Counted from the first letter of the stretch, positions 21,525-31,853 are shown. The stretch is DNA of 46,644 nt from Clostridia bacterium (GCA_012523855.1 JAAYTB010000038.1:1-46644), one strand, 5' to 3'. Numbers and translations are program-made. Notes: a model not told the origin generated them from the sequence alone.

Positions 21525-22169
21525 TTACTTTTTCCTGTTTCTTTCCATATAATCTTTGCACTTTGAAGCCAGAGCACATTCTCCACAATTAGGTCTCTGA
21601 GCCTTGCAAATTCTTCTACCATGGAAAATAAGAGTATGGTGAGCTATTATCCATTCGTCCTTTGGTATAGCTTTAGTAAGCTGCTTTTCTGTTTCTTCCA
21701 CCTTAGAAGCAGTAGCCAGCCCAAGCCTATTAGACACCCTAAAAACATGGGTATCTACTGCAAGAGCAGGTATTCCATAAGCATTACTTAAAACAACATT
21801 GGCTGTTTTTCTCCCTACTCCTGGTAAAGTCATTAAATCCTCATGACTTCTAGGCACTTCTCCATTAAAATTTTCAAGCAATGATCTGCTTAAATTTATT
21901 ATATTTTTAGCCTTATTTCTATACAGCCCTATTTCTTTAATTTCCTGTTCCAATTCCCCGTAATCTAAGGTTGCAAAATCTTGGGGGCTTTTATATATCT
22001 TAAATAATTTCCTAGTTACCTCATTAACCTTTTTATCTGTAGTCTGAGCAGACAGCACCGTAGCCACTAGTAGCTGAAAAGGATTCTCATGTTCTAGTTC
22101 ACAATGGGCGTCAGGATGTATTTCATAAAGGATATCCAGGATTTCTCTAGTTGTTTTTTTAATTCTCAT
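21525..22169 (-). CDS. nth: Endonuclease III
   Basis: LLVATVLSAQTTDKKVNEVT, MTLPGVGRKTANVVLSNAYGIPALAVDTHVFRVSNRLGL, C-terminal CX6CX2CX5C Fe-S motif. Confidence 0.97.
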   Translation of the reverse strand: MRIKKTTREILDILYEIHPDAHCELEHENPFQLLVATVLSAQTTDKKVNEVTRKLFKIYKSPQDFATLDYGELEQEIKEIGLYRNKAKNIINLSRSLLENFNGEVPRSHEDLMTLPGVGRKTANVVLSNAYGIPALAVDTHVFRVSNRLGLATASKVEETEKQLTKAIPKDEWIIAHHTLIFHGRRICKAQRPNCGECALASKCKDYMERNRKK

Positions 22170-22317
22170 ATTTCCTCCTAATGTTTTATAATATTTTCCC
22201 CACTATTTTCTACTATTATAGAGGAGAAACAATCTGTTTTAAAGGACTGTACCCTAGTGTTTTTACACTAAAGAACAGTCCTATTTTGTCTTTTGAAATG
22301 GCATAAATAGTAGAACA

Positions 22318-23028
22318 CTAATTATCCTCTCCATAGACTCCTCTATATTCCTCTGGCAAGAGCTTAGCAATACTTTTCATAAAATACTCCAAGACCCTAT
22401 CATTATATTGATATTTATCTTCATCCCGATCTTTTTTAGGAACACTTATAGGCTTTCCAAAGGAAACATGAACATCTGCATGATAAAATTTTTCCGCTCC
22501 CATATCTCCTTCCTTGTTTACAGGCATTAATTTTTCCGTTCCCCATAAAGCAACAGGAATAACTGGCACCTTTGTAACTTTAGATATAAGTATTACACCC
22601 TTTTTACCTTCTATCATCTTTCCAGTTCGACTTCTGGTGCCCTCAGGAAAAATAAATATACTTTCACCAGCTTTTACAGCTTTGATTATAGCACTAATAG
22701 CGTCCTTATCTGCTGAGTTAGGCTTTATGCTTATGCTTTTAACTATGCTCATACCTAAATTAGTTAGGGGATTATTGGATAATTTCATTCCAGCTACAAA
22801 AGTTACATTCTTATCTCTAAGAACCTTTTCCAATACTAAGCCATCAGAATTACTAAGATGATTACATATATATATAACCGGTCCATTAATATTTTCTATA
22901 TTTTCTTTGCCTAAGACCTTAATGTTGGCGTACTTCTTTAAGTACATATCCACAATTTTTTTAGATACATACCTTAGCATCCCCTTTGGCAAGTAACCTA
23001 TCAATTTTGCAGTTCTAGAGGAAATCAT
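22318..23028 (-). CDS. plsC: 1-acyl-sn-glycerol-3-phosphate acyltransferase
   Basis: VIYICNHLSNSDGLVL (NHxxxxD variant), IFIFPEGTRSRTGKMIEGKKGVILIS. Confidence 0.9.
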   Translation of the reverse strand: MISSRTAKLIGYLPKGMLRYVSKKIVDMYLKKYANIKVLGKENIENINGPVIYICNHLSNSDGLVLEKVLRDKNVTFVAGMKLSNNPLTNLGMSIVKSISIKPNSADKDAISAIIKAVKAGESIFIFPEGTRSRTGKMIEGKKGVILISKVTKVPVIPVALWGTEKLMPVNKEGDMGAEKFYHADVHVSFGKPISVPKKDRDEDKYQYNDRVLEYFMKSIAKLLPEEYRGVYGEDN

Positions 23029-23165
23029 GGTTATTCCACCTTTCAGTTGTAATTCTATAATCTATTATAATTATTTATTTATAAAAAGTCCATGAAAACA
23101 GATGGCAGGTATAGGAGAAGAGCTGTCAGATATTTTTAGAAAGAAATATAGAAGGGTGGCCCCTT

Positions 23166-23750
23166 CTATATTATCATCTCGTTATAGATTGTTCTTATTT
23201 TTCCTTGGTAATGGCTTATTTCGATAATGTTCTCTGGTCTTGTCATGATTATTCTAGCAGGTATTCCTACTGCTGTGGCCTTTGATGGTACTTCTTTAAG
23301 AACTACTGCATTTGCTCCTATTTTTGCTCCATCCCCTATTTTTATTGGGCCTAAAATCTTTGCTCCAGCACCAATAACTACATTGTTTCCTACAGTAGGG
23401 TGTCTTTTTCCCTTATCTTTTCCTGTACCTCCTAAAGTTACACCGTGAAAGATAGTAACATTGTCTCCAATTTCTGCAGTTTCACCAATTACTACTCCCA
23501 TACCATGGTCTATAAATAATCCCTTACCTATTTTAGCTCCCGGATGAATTTCTATTCCCGTTATAAATCTACTTATCTGAGAAATCAGCCTAGCTAAAAA
23601 GAATAAATGTCTTTTGTATAAAAAATGAGCCATTCTATGAAAGATAAGAGCATGTATTGATGGGTAAAGCATTATGATTTCAAAACTATTTCTAGCTGCA
23701 GGATCATTCTGCTTTACAGCCTGTATATCGTACTTTAAATTTTTAAACAT
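23166..23750 (-). CDS. cysE: Serine O-acetyltransferase (start moved to 23750)
   Basis: [44 protein letters not shown]: hexapeptide repeat SAT signature; AAGGGGTGATCTT-ATG. ORF-track start (23792) lies in the T-box terminator. Confidence 0.96.
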   Translation of the reverse strand: MFKNLKYDIQAVKQNDPAARNSFEIIMLYPSIHALIFHRMAHFLYKRHLFFLARLISQISRFITGIEIHPGAKIGKGLFIDHGMGVVIGETAEIGDNVTIFHGVTLGGTGKDKGKRHPTVGNNVVIGAGAKILGPIKIGDGAKIGANAVVLKEVPSKATAVGIPARIIMTRPENIIEISHYQGKIRTIYNEMII

Positions 23751-23779
23751 AAGATCACCCCTTATTTTTCCAACAAAAA

Positions 23780-24046
23780 AACTTCGCCTCATTGCTAGAG
23801 ACGAAGTTATATACTCCGCGGTTCCACCCTAATTAGATATAGAATCCCTCTCATTCAAGCACAAGTTACTAAGTAACACTATGCTCTATCGCTATAACGG
23901 GCGCCACCGGTGTTCCCTACTTAATTCAGTCCACTACTCCGAAGGGCACTTCACATATTCGAACAATAGGAATATTCCAGCAAACTATTCCCTCTCTGTA
24001 AAGTCTCCTATGCTACTTTCCTTCTTCAATGTATTTCCGAGCATTT
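23780..24046 (-). promoter_or_regulatory. T-box leader upstream of cysE (putative Cys-responsive)
   Basis: Minus strand T-box AGGGTGGAACCGCGG (23816-23830), terminator ACTTCGTCTCTAGCAATGAGGCGAAGTTTTTTT, stem-I-like AGAGGG...GCTGGAA, putative specifier TGC (23946-23948). Confidence 0.88.
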
Positions 24047-24138
24047 TACTGTGATTTATAATTTTATTATATGCTTTTTAATCTATTTGTCAACATTTTA
24101 TTGTAAGATTTTTTATTAAACTTCTTTCCATCTCAAGC

Positions 24139-24846
24139 TTATGAACAAAATCTATGTTTACCTATAATTTTTATAAGAGGCCTAGACCAAATCCACTTAT
24201 TTGTTGTCTTAGCAGGGTTAAAGTAAAAAACTGCTCCACCGCTAGGATCCCAACCGTTTAGGGCATCTCTAGCAGCATTAATAGAACTTTGCTGCAATTC
24301 TGCGTGGATTTGACCATCTACTATGGCTGTAAAGGCACCTGGCTGGTATATAACTCCAGCTATAGTATTAGGAAACCTTGGGTCCCTTGTGCGGTTTAAG
24401 ACTACAGCTCCAACAGCCACCTGCCCTTCATAAGGCTCTCCTCGTGCCTCTCCATTTATTAATCTAGCCAGTAGTAAAACATTTTGATTGTTTGTGTTAC
24501 TAGTGGCTGCAGTAGATTTAGATACAGATCCTTTATTTATTCCTAAGGCCGCTAAGGTTTTATTACCAACTATGCCGTCTACTTGTAGTCTATTCTTTTC
24601 TTGAAAATACTTTACTGCAGCAAGGGTTTTGTAGCCATATATACCGTCTACACTTCCTTTATAGTAGCCCCAACGTTTTAATCTTGTTTGAATTTCTCTA
24701 ACTACGCTACCTCTAGACCCATAGGTATAGGTAGCTGCAACAACTTCCATATGACTAGAAGTAAAAAACATCGTATTACATATGTATGTTACCAGTATTA
24801 TTACTGCTAAAAAAACTAGTCTTTTTCTTTCAAATAGTCTGAACAT
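24139..24846 (-). CDS. sleB: Spore cortex-lytic enzyme SleB-like (PG-binding domain + Hydrolase_2)
   Basis: YGSRGSVVREIQTRLKRWGYYKGSVDGIYGYKTLAAVKYFQ (PG-binding); LLARLINGEARGEPYEGQVAVGAVVLNRTRDPRFPNTIAGVIYQPGAFTAI. AGGAGGCTTAATTTA-ATG supports MFRLF start. Confidence 0.93.
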   Translation of the reverse strand: MFRLFERKRLVFLAVIILVTYICNTMFFTSSHMEVVAATYTYGSRGSVVREIQTRLKRWGYYKGSVDGIYGYKTLAAVKYFQEKNRLQVDGIVGNKTLAALGINKGSVSKSTAATSNTNNQNVLLLARLINGEARGEPYEGQVAVGAVVLNRTRDPRFPNTIAGVIYQPGAFTAIVDGQIHAELQQSSINAARDALNGWDPSGGAVFYFNPAKTTNKWIWSRPLIKIIGKHRFCS

Positions 24847-24947
24847 TAAATTAAGCCTCCTTTCTATTTTCAAATTTATTTTGTGCTATAAGCGAAAAAA
24901 AATGCATAATAAAAGAGATGGCTCAAACCATCTCCCATTTAAATATC

Positions 24948-26201
24948 TTATCTACTTTTCCTTTTCTTATGATATATATATTCATCTATAATATCATGTA
25001 TTATTGCGATACCACAAAGTTTGTCTTCTTCATCTAAAACTGGTATGGCAATCAAATCATACTTTATGGCCATTTCTATAGTATACTCTATACTGTCCTT
25101 TACATTAACATGAACAATATTAGTCTTCATAATGTCTTTTATATTGCTATCTGGATTAGCTAAAATAAGATCCATTAAAGACAAGACACCTTCTAATTTA
25201 TTTTCTTCATTAGTTATATATATATAATTTGAAACTTCATGATCTGGCTTTAAATCCCTAATTACTTCTAAGGTTTCACCAATGCTTATATTGATATGAA
25301 AGGATATAAAGTCAGGGTTCATTATACTTCCTACTGTTTCTTCCTCATAACCCATAAGCTCTCTTACTTCATCGGCATCATCCTTCTCCAAGTTTGCCAA
25401 TAGTTTTTCAGCTATTTCTTCATCTACCTCATCTAACATATCTGCAATCTCATCGTTAGGCATAGCTTCTAATACTTCAGCCACTTTGACTTCATTCATA
25501 TTTTGTATTATATCTGCCTGAATATTTGGTTCTATTTCTTCTAAAGTATCTGCCGCCAAAGTTTCATCTAGATTTTCTAAAACCTTAGTTCTATGCTCAG
25601 AATCCATTTCTTCCAAAATGTCTGCTAAGTCCGCTGGATGAAGCTTTGATAGCTTTTTATAGGGGACAGAAATCTGCAAATTATCGTTAATAATCTCCAA
25701 AGACTCTACGTCATCCCACATTATAAGACTATCTGAAGGGGGCTTTTTCATAATTTTATATATGGTCTTTGTAAGTCCTACTACCCCATATCTTCTAGCC
25801 AGGGCCATTATTCCCGAGTCAACAGCTACCACTCTCAACTCACCTGCTAAATACGCTAATTGCAGATCATTAACACGAACCACCTTTTTACCGTTAACAT
25901 CTACGATTTGTTTGCCCAGAAGATTCTTGGACAATAGATAGGAATAGGTTCTTGGAATAATTTCCTTTACACCTTTTACATTGACTAGTACCTTACCATT
26001 AGCACCTTCAAATAAAGCAATACTTCTAAATTCGTAATTAAATATTTCACCATCTTTTTTAATCATATAACCAATTACTCTAGGATAACCTTCCTCTGCA
26101 GTTACATAAATATCGATAAGCTTACCGATATTGTCATCAAACTCATCATATACCTTTGTTTGAAGGATGGAGCTTAAAAATACGTTAGTTAGTCTTTTCA
26201 T
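24948..26201 (-). CDS. PRC-barrel + MgtE N-terminal + CBS-pair protein without the MgtE transmembrane domain
   Basis: LHPADLADILEEMDSEHRTKVLENLDETLAADTLEEIEPNIQADIIQNM (MgtE_N), YEEETVGSIMNPDFISFHINISIGETLEVIRD and CBS motifs; ends IIDEYIYHKKRKSR with no TM segment. Confidence 0.85.
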   Translation of the reverse strand: MKRLTNVFLSSILQTKVYDEFDDNIGKLIDIYVTAEEGYPRVIGYMIKKDGEIFNYEFRSIALFEGANGKVLVNVKGVKEIIPRTYSYLLSKNLLGKQIVDVNGKKVVRVNDLQLAYLAGELRVVAVDSGIMALARRYGVVGLTKTIYKIMKKPPSDSLIMWDDVESLEIINDNLQISVPYKKLSKLHPADLADILEEMDSEHRTKVLENLDETLAADTLEEIEPNIQADIIQNMNEVKVAEVLEAMPNDEIADMLDEVDEEIAEKLLANLEKDDADEVRELMGYEEETVGSIMNPDFISFHINISIGETLEVIRDLKPDHEVSNYIYITNEENKLEGVLSLMDLILANPDSNIKDIMKTNIVHVNVKDSIEYTIEMAIKYDLIAIPVLDEEDKLCGIAIIHDIIDEYIYHKKRKSR

Positions 26202-26400
26202 TAAATATTCCTCCTTCTGATCCAGAAAGAATATTTAAGTTGAAAAGCTATGTAATAAATGCTAGTTACTCTCATTTATAGCTTTAACTAAAAACCCTTA
26301 ATTCTTCCTGAATCAATATTCTATTTTAGTTAACCTATGACACTGAGGCCCAGCATCCATTAAAAGCACACCACCTTTATATACTAAGACTTATTCCTAT
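26202..26400 (-). promoter_or_regulatory. Structured 5' leader of MgtE_N/CBS gene (candidate cis-regulatory RNA)
   Basis: Three inverted repeats: 26337-26360, 26284-26293/26324-26333 (TTAACTAAAA/TTTTAGTTAA), 26244-26251/26278-26285 (AAAGCTAT/ATAGCTTT); the last two overlap by 2 nt. Confidence 0.45.
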
Positions 26401-26596
26401 ATTTATTCCTACTAACTATTATATTACAAAAGCTCTTAAATGCAACGATAAGTTACAGTTAATAAATATTTTTCTCTTCCCCTACCACTTTAAATTATGG
26501 GTCAATTGATATATAATAACTTGTAATTTATAATCAAAGGTATATACTGTTCTTTACTAGCTTTGCAAGGAAAAATATTTAGATGGAGATTTTACA

Positions 26597-28417
26597 ATGA
26601 GATTAACTAATACTTTTTTACCAGTAAACAAAGAAGATTTAGCCGCTAGAAATATTGATAGATTAGATTTTATTGTAGTTAGTGGTGATGGCTATGTAGA
26701 CCACCCTTCCTTTGGCGCTGCTATTATTGGAAGGGTTTTAGAGGCTCAAGGATTTACCGTTGGAATCATTGCCCAACCAGATTGGAGGAGCCTAGATGAC
26801 TTTAAAAAACTAGGCAAGCCCAAGAAAGCCTTTCTAGTTACCTCCGGCAATATAGATTCCATGGTCAATCACTATACTGCCGCTAAGCGTAAAAGAAGAG
26901 ATGACATATATTCACCAGGTGGAAAATCTGGTTTTAGACCTGATAGGGCCCTGATTGTATATTGTAATAAGATCCGTGAAGCATATAAGGAAGCACCTAT
27001 AATAGTTGGTGGTATAGAAGCCAGCCTAAGACGATTTGCCCATTATGATTATTGGGACGATAAGGTTCGTAGGAGCATTCTCATAGATTCTAGGGCAGAC
27101 TTATTAGTTTATGGCATGGGTGAAAGAACTATAGTACAAATTGGAGATATGTTTAGGTATGGCAGTGATGTAAAAAATCTTACCAATATAAAAGGTACTA
27201 TGTATATTACTAAGGACATCCAACAGCTATCAAATTATATAACTGTTCCTTCCTTTGAGGAAGTATCCAAGGATAAAAAGGCCTATGCAGAAGCTTTCAA
27301 ATTAGAATCCCTGGAACAAGATGATATCAGGGGGAAAACTATTGTCCAAAAACATGGCCATGAGTATATAGTGCAAAACCCTCCCCAAAGTCCTCTTTCT
27401 GTTGAAGAGATGGATTTCTTCTATAATATACCCTATACAAGAGAATATCATCCTATGTATGAAGAAGCTGGAGGGATTCCTGCATTAAAGGAAGTAAAGT
27501 TTTCAATAACCAGCCACCGTGGTTGTTATGGTTCCTGTTCCTTTTGTGCCCTAACCTTTCACCAGGGAAGAGTAATTCAAAATAGAAGCGCCGACTCTAT
27601 TGTAGATGAAGCTAAGCTTATCACAAGCTTAAAAGACTTTAAGGGATACATTCATGATATAGGTGGTCCCACTGCTAACTTTAGACAGAGAGCTTGTAAG
27701 TTTCAAATTGAAAGAGGTACTTGCAAGAACAGGCAATGCCTTTTCCCTAACCCTTGTAAAAGTCTTATTATAGACCACAAGGAGTATTTAAATTTACTTA
27801 GAAGAGTTCGTAAGCTTCAGGGGATTAAAAAAGTTTTTATCCGTTCTGGTATAAGATATGATTATCTAATCTATGATAAAAACGATGAATTCTTTCAAGA
27901 ATTATGTCGGCATCATATAAGTGGTCAATTGAAAGTTGCCCCAGAACATGTTAGCGACAAGGTCCTAAAACAAATGGGTAAGCCCTCCCGTCATATTTAT
28001 GATAAGTTTGTAGATAAATACTTTCATATTAATAAAAAACTAAATAAAAAGCAGTTTCTAGTGCCTTATTTAATGTCCAGCCACCCTGGCTCAGACCTTA
28101 ATGCAGCTATAGAACTAGCTCTTTATATAAAGGATATGGGCTATACTCCTGAGCAGGTTCAAGACTTTTACCCCACACCAGGTAGTCTGTCTACCACCAT
28201 GTATTACACTGGTTTTAATCCTATGACAAATGAAAAAGTCTATGTTCCTAAGAGCCAAGAAGAAAAAGATATGCAAAGAGCCTTACTACAATTTAAACTT
28301 GCTAAAAACTACAATTTAGTTAAGAAGGCCTTAATTAAGGCAGGTAGGGAAGACTTAATTGGCAATCATAAAGATTGTCTTATACCTAATAAGGCTCCTA
28401 AATTTAAACTTCGATAA
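26597..28417 (+). CDS. YgiQ family radical SAM protein
   Basis: [23 protein letters not shown] (CxxxCxxC), [58 protein letters not shown]. Confidence 0.95.
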   Translation: MRLTNTFLPVNKEDLAARNIDRLDFIVVSGDGYVDHPSFGAAIIGRVLEAQGFTVGIIAQPDWRSLDDFKKLGKPKKAFLVTSGNIDSMVNHYTAAKRKRRDDIYSPGGKSGFRPDRALIVYCNKIREAYKEAPIIVGGIEASLRRFAHYDYWDDKVRRSILIDSRADLLVYGMGERTIVQIGDMFRYGSDVKNLTNIKGTMYITKDIQQLSNYITVPSFEEVSKDKKAYAEAFKLESLEQDDIRGKTIVQKHGHEYIVQNPPQSPLSVEEMDFFYNIPYTREYHPMYEEAGGIPALKEVKFSITSHRGCYGSCSFCALTFHQGRVIQNRSADSIVDEAKLITSLKDFKGYIHDIGGPTANFRQRACKFQIERGTCKNRQCLFPNPCKSLIIDHKEYLNLLRRVRKLQGIKKVFIRSGIRYDYLIYDKNDEFFQELCRHHISGQLKVAPEHVSDKVLKQMGKPSRHIYDKFVDKYFHINKKLNKKQFLVPYLMSSHPGSDLNAAIELALYIKDMGYTPEQVQDFYPTPGSLSTTMYYTGFNPMTNEKVYVPKSQEEKDMQRALLQFKLAKNYNLVKKALIKAGREDLIGNHKDCLIPNKAPKFKLR

Positions 28418-28421
28418 TTAT

Positions 28422-28452
28422 AAAAGGCTTCAGCCAAGCTGAAGCCTTTTAA
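28422..28452 (+). terminator. Intrinsic terminator downstream of ygiQ-type gene
   Basis: AAAAGGCTTCAGC-CAA-GCTGAAGCCTTTT. Confidence 0.85.
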
Positions 28453-28472
28453 TTTAAAATTCCAAGATTCCT

Positions 28473-29129
28473 CTAACCTTTATTTTTCTTAATAACATTA
28501 ATAGCATACACTAATGCTAAAACCCATACTATATCACTAATAACTAGGCTTGGCATTACTTGAATTCCTAAAAGCTTTAATACTATCTCTATTATAGTTA
28601 CAGAAGAGGCAGTTATTATTAAAGCTACTCCTCCGCTATTAACCAATTTTTCTCCTACAATTATGAGACCACAAACCATTATTATAGAAACAATTACAAT
28701 AACGGAAAAATCAATGAACAACCAATTTTCAAAAGATATGATATAGCCGAAACTTTCAGTTCTTTTTAAATTGTAGTCCATTTTAAAGATAATAAGGGTA
28801 TATGCCATTAATACTATAGCACTGATTACCATTAAATAATCAGCCTTAATTTCATTGTTTCTATAAAAGATATACAAGGACAAAAGTGCTGTTATCGGTA
28901 TAGTTGCTATATTTATTAGAGAAAAAAATTTAAGTATGTACAGAAATATAATATTTCTTGATAGAAATAAAAATATGTTTGCGGTGAATCTTAACAACCA
29001 TAAAATTATGATAAAGATTGATAAAACTTTTATCTTATCTGGAGCATAATTTTTTGCTGTTTTTGCCCCAATTATAACCATTAAAATTAGCAGCATTTCA
29101 ATAAATATATAAGTGTAAGAAACAGGCAT
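28473..29129 (-). CDS. Hypothetical multi-pass membrane protein
   Basis: About 7 hydrophobic segments; no motif recognised. Confidence 0.6.
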   Translation of the reverse strand: MPVSYTYIFIEMLLILMVIIGAKTAKNYAPDKIKVLSIFIIILWLLRFTANIFLFLSRNIIFLYILKFFSLINIATIPITALLSLYIFYRNNEIKADYLMVISAIVLMAYTLIIFKMDYNLKRTESFGYIISFENWLFIDFSVIVIVSIIMVCGLIIVGEKLVNSGGVALIITASSVTIIEIVLKLLGIQVMPSLVISDIVWVLALVYAINVIKKNKG

Positions 29130-29198
29130 AATTCTCTCCTCATAAATTACTCTATAAATATATCTATTATAGACACTGCTAAAATATTCTTTATTATG

Positions 29199-30083
29199 TT
29201 AATCTTCAATTCCAAGAACTTCTATATCACCTTTTAGGCACTCAATGGTTAGAGGAAAATCCGGTCCCCTTTCCCCATCTATGTCTGTTACAATATCCTC
29301 ATCACATTCTATCTGGATCTTCTTTGATTTAAAATAAACGATAGCATCATTTCCTTCCAGATGTTCACCTTTAGCCATCTTTATTAATAATGACACAATG
29401 TTTTTTATTGGTGCAGGTTTCACTATAATTACATCTAATAAGCCATCCTCTAAAGAAGCCTTATATGCTAATTTTAAATTTCCAGCTGTTTGTCCATTGA
29501 AAACTAACATTAGGTACATATCTCCTACATAGTTCATTTCCTCAGCGAAAACTTTTATCTTTAGGCTTCTAAAGTTAGGTAACTGCTCTATTCCTTTGAT
29601 ATAATAGGCTAGTTTTCCCATGGTGTTTTTCATATTAATATCTGTTTTTTGAGAAACATCTGTAAATAAACCTGTACTAGCTACATTTACAAAGTGCTTA
29701 TCATTGATCTTACCAATATCTAATTTTCTTGCCTTACTATTTAATATTTTTTCACAAGCTACTTCTACATCTTGAGGCATACCTATGTACTTTGCAAAGT
29801 CATTAGCAGTACCTACTGGCAAAATACCTATAGGTAGCTTTATATCTAATTCCTTCATATTATTTACAACACTATCAACGGTACCATCCCCACCAGCGAT
29901 TAATATGTACTTATATTCATCGTCCATATCCTGCAGGGCTTCCTTTAAATTACATCCTAGATTAATTCTATATGGTATTACTGTGTAACCATGCTTTTGG
30001 TGAACAGCTATGACCTTATCAATATCAGTTATAATGGCATTTTCCCCTGAATAAGGATTATAAATAAACTTTACTTTCTTCAT
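29199..30083 (-). CDS. Diacylglycerol kinase-like lipid kinase (YegS/DgkB type)
   Basis: FIYNPYSGENAI, YILIAGGDGTVDSVVNNM, LPIGILPVGTANDFAKYIGMP. Confidence 0.94.
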   Translation of the reverse strand: MKKVKFIYNPYSGENAIITDIDKVIAVHQKHGYTVIPYRINLGCNLKEALQDMDDEYKYILIAGGDGTVDSVVNNMKELDIKLPIGILPVGTANDFAKYIGMPQDVEVACEKILNSKARKLDIGKINDKHFVNVASTGLFTDVSQKTDINMKNTMGKLAYYIKGIEQLPNFRSLKIKVFAEEMNYVGDMYLMLVFNGQTAGNLKLAYKASLEDGLLDVIIVKPAPIKNIVSLLIKMAKGEHLEGNDAIVYFKSKKIQIECDEDIVTDIDGERGPDFPLTIECLKGDIEVLGIED

Positions 30084-30198
30084 ATTTATCTCCCTAAATT
30101 TTCTTTATAGTATATATTTATATTATTCTATATAAATTATACCATTAAATCAAATAAATCCACAAGTCAATAGACTGTGGATTTACATTATACTTTAT

Positions 30199-30627
30199 TT
30201 ACATAGTTGGACTACAAGGTTCCGATATGCTTTTTAAAGCCTCTTCGGCATTATCCTTTAAGGTAGGCTCCACTGCCAGATCTCCTAAGGCTACCATTCC
30301 TACTAAGCTTCCATTTTCCACTATAGGCAGTCTTCTTATTTGCCTTTCACTCATAATTCTGGCCACCTCATGGACATCTTCATCTGGAGAAGCACAGACA
30401 GGATTAGAAGACATAATTCCCCTAACTGTTTGACTACAGCTTTCTGCCCCCTTGGCCACAGACCTTAAAGTTATATCTCTATCTGTAACTATTCCAATAA
30501 CTTTCCCATTGTCGCATACTGGAACAGATCCTACATTATAGTCCTCCATTAATTGAGCAGCTCTTTCTACATTGTCATTAGCATTTACATAGGCTATATC
30601 CTTTGTCATAACATCTTTAATTTTCAT
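30199..30627 (-). CDS. CBS-domain pair protein
   Basis: VKDVMT-like start, GSVPVCDNGKVIGIVTDRDITLRSVAKG, RRLPIVENGSLVGMVALGDLAV. Confidence 0.9.
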   Translation of the reverse strand: MKIKDVMTKDIAYVNANDNVERAAQLMEDYNVGSVPVCDNGKVIGIVTDRDITLRSVAKGAESCSQTVRGIMSSNPVCASPDEDVHEVARIMSERQIRRLPIVENGSLVGMVALGDLAVEPTLKDNAEEALKSISEPCSPTM

Positions 30628-30806
30628 ACTATCACCTCACTAAAATACTTTCCATAGATAGTATGCTCAAAGATTAGATTTCTTATTATTTTTCCATATA
30701 TATTCATTACCACTTAATTATTTGTCAGATTTAGTGTATAATATAGGGTGAATTAAAGAAGGTTATTTTTTAGGACTTATCTATTTATTTTTGGGGTGAT
30801 TTAATA

Positions 30807-31322
30807 ATGCACAAAAACGCAATACCAAATTTTTTTACTATAGGAAATTTATCCTGTGGTATACTATCTATTTTAGTGACCTTCCAAAACGGCAACTTCC
30901 AATTAGCCTGTTTATTTATTCTGATAGCAGGCCTTATGGACAGATACGATGGAAGGATTGCTAGATTGTTAAATGTATCAAGCGATCTTGGAAAGGAGCT
31001 AGATTCCTTAGCAGACTTAGTCTCTTTTGGTTTAGCGCCATCTATGCTGGTATTTGCTATGTATGAATTTTATAGTTTAGGCGTAGCAGGCTACCTCCTG
31101 GTTTTGGCATTTCCAGTAGCTGGTGCATACAGGCTGGCAAGATATAATTGTACTAGCTTCGAGGGGGTCTTTATAGGAATACCTATAACTCTGGCAGGTT
31201 CAATAATGACTTTATTTTCACTATTAACTATGAACAAAACCACTAATATTATCTTACCAGTAATTTTTCTCTTATCTTTATCCTATTTAATGGTAAGTAA
31301 GCTAAAAATAAAAAAGGTGTAA
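30807..31322 (+). CDS. pssA: CDP-diacylglycerol--serine O-phosphatidyltransferase
   Basis: IPNFFTIGNLSCGILSI; AGLMDRYDGRIARLLNVSSDLGKELDSLADLVSFGLAPS: CDP-alcohol phosphatidyltransferase motif (DG..AR...G..D). Confidence 0.94.
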   Translation: MHKNAIPNFFTIGNLSCGILSILVTFQNGNFQLACLFILIAGLMDRYDGRIARLLNVSSDLGKELDSLADLVSFGLAPSMLVFAMYEFYSLGVAGYLLVLAFPVAGAYRLARYNCTSFEGVFIGIPITLAGSIMTLFSLLTMNKTTNIILPVIFLLSLSYLMVSKLKIKKV

Positions 31323-31336
31323 CACCTTTTTTATTT

Positions 31337-31669
31337 TTATAGCTTTAATTCATTATCTATCTCATCTTTAATATAGTCTAATTGCAGATGTTCTTTCATC
31401 ACTGCTGTTTTTAACTTACAGTAACTTATATAACCATAATCTGTATCCTTTAGAGCTTCTACCAAATGGTCGATAACTTTGCCAAGGTCATCTGCCCTAT
31501 CTAAAGCATCTTTAACATCTCTTCTATGAGCTAAAGAGATACTGTTCAACTCATGGGCTCCTGCTATTAGTAATCTATAAGAATTTACTAGTTTTGTAAG
31601 TAAGTCTGCCAAGTTATTAATATCTGCGTAATAATTTTCTATTACATTCCTTTGGCTCAAATCTATCAC
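31337..31669 (-). CDS. Hypothetical helical protein
   Basis: 110-aa ORF with no recognised motif; plausible coding composition. Confidence 0.5.
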   Translation of the reverse strand: MIDLSQRNVIENYYADINNLADLLTKLVNSYRLLIAGAHELNSISLAHRRDVKDALDRADDLGKVIDHLVEALKDTDYGYISYCKLKTAVMKEHLQLDYIKDEIDNELKL

Positions 31670-31754
31670 CGCATAAAAATTTCTATCATAACAATATATT
31701 AATTACCGTCAATATTTATTCTTATAGATTGTTCTGGTAGTCTAGTCCTTTCTC

Positions 31755-31853
31755 TTAAAAAGAAGAAGTATCCTCCTCTATTTGCTCTAACTTTTCTTCA
31801 TCTTGCTCCTCTAAAAGTTCCAAAAGAAAATAGTCTGGATAATTTAAAAACAT
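31755..31853 (-). CDS. Small acidic ORF, 32 aa (MFLNYPDYFLLELLEEQDEEKLEQIEEDTSSF)
   Basis: Read directly on the minus strand: AAAGGTGGAGGTAGTT-ATG (strong SD) followed by a 32-codon ORF and TAA; not in the supplied ORF track. Confidence 0.5.
   Translation of the reverse strand: MFLNYPDYFLLELLEEQDEEKLEQIEEDTSSF

Noticed and set aside
26202-26400. Calling the MgtE_N/CBS leader an M-box riboswitch
   Set aside because: Conserved M-box segments as I remember them are not evident; kept as an unassigned structured leader.
31310-31337. pssA stop codon inside its terminator (AAAAAAGGTGTAACACCTTTTTT)
   Set aside because: Unusually compact, but a common economy in AT-rich genomes; not worth a separate finding.
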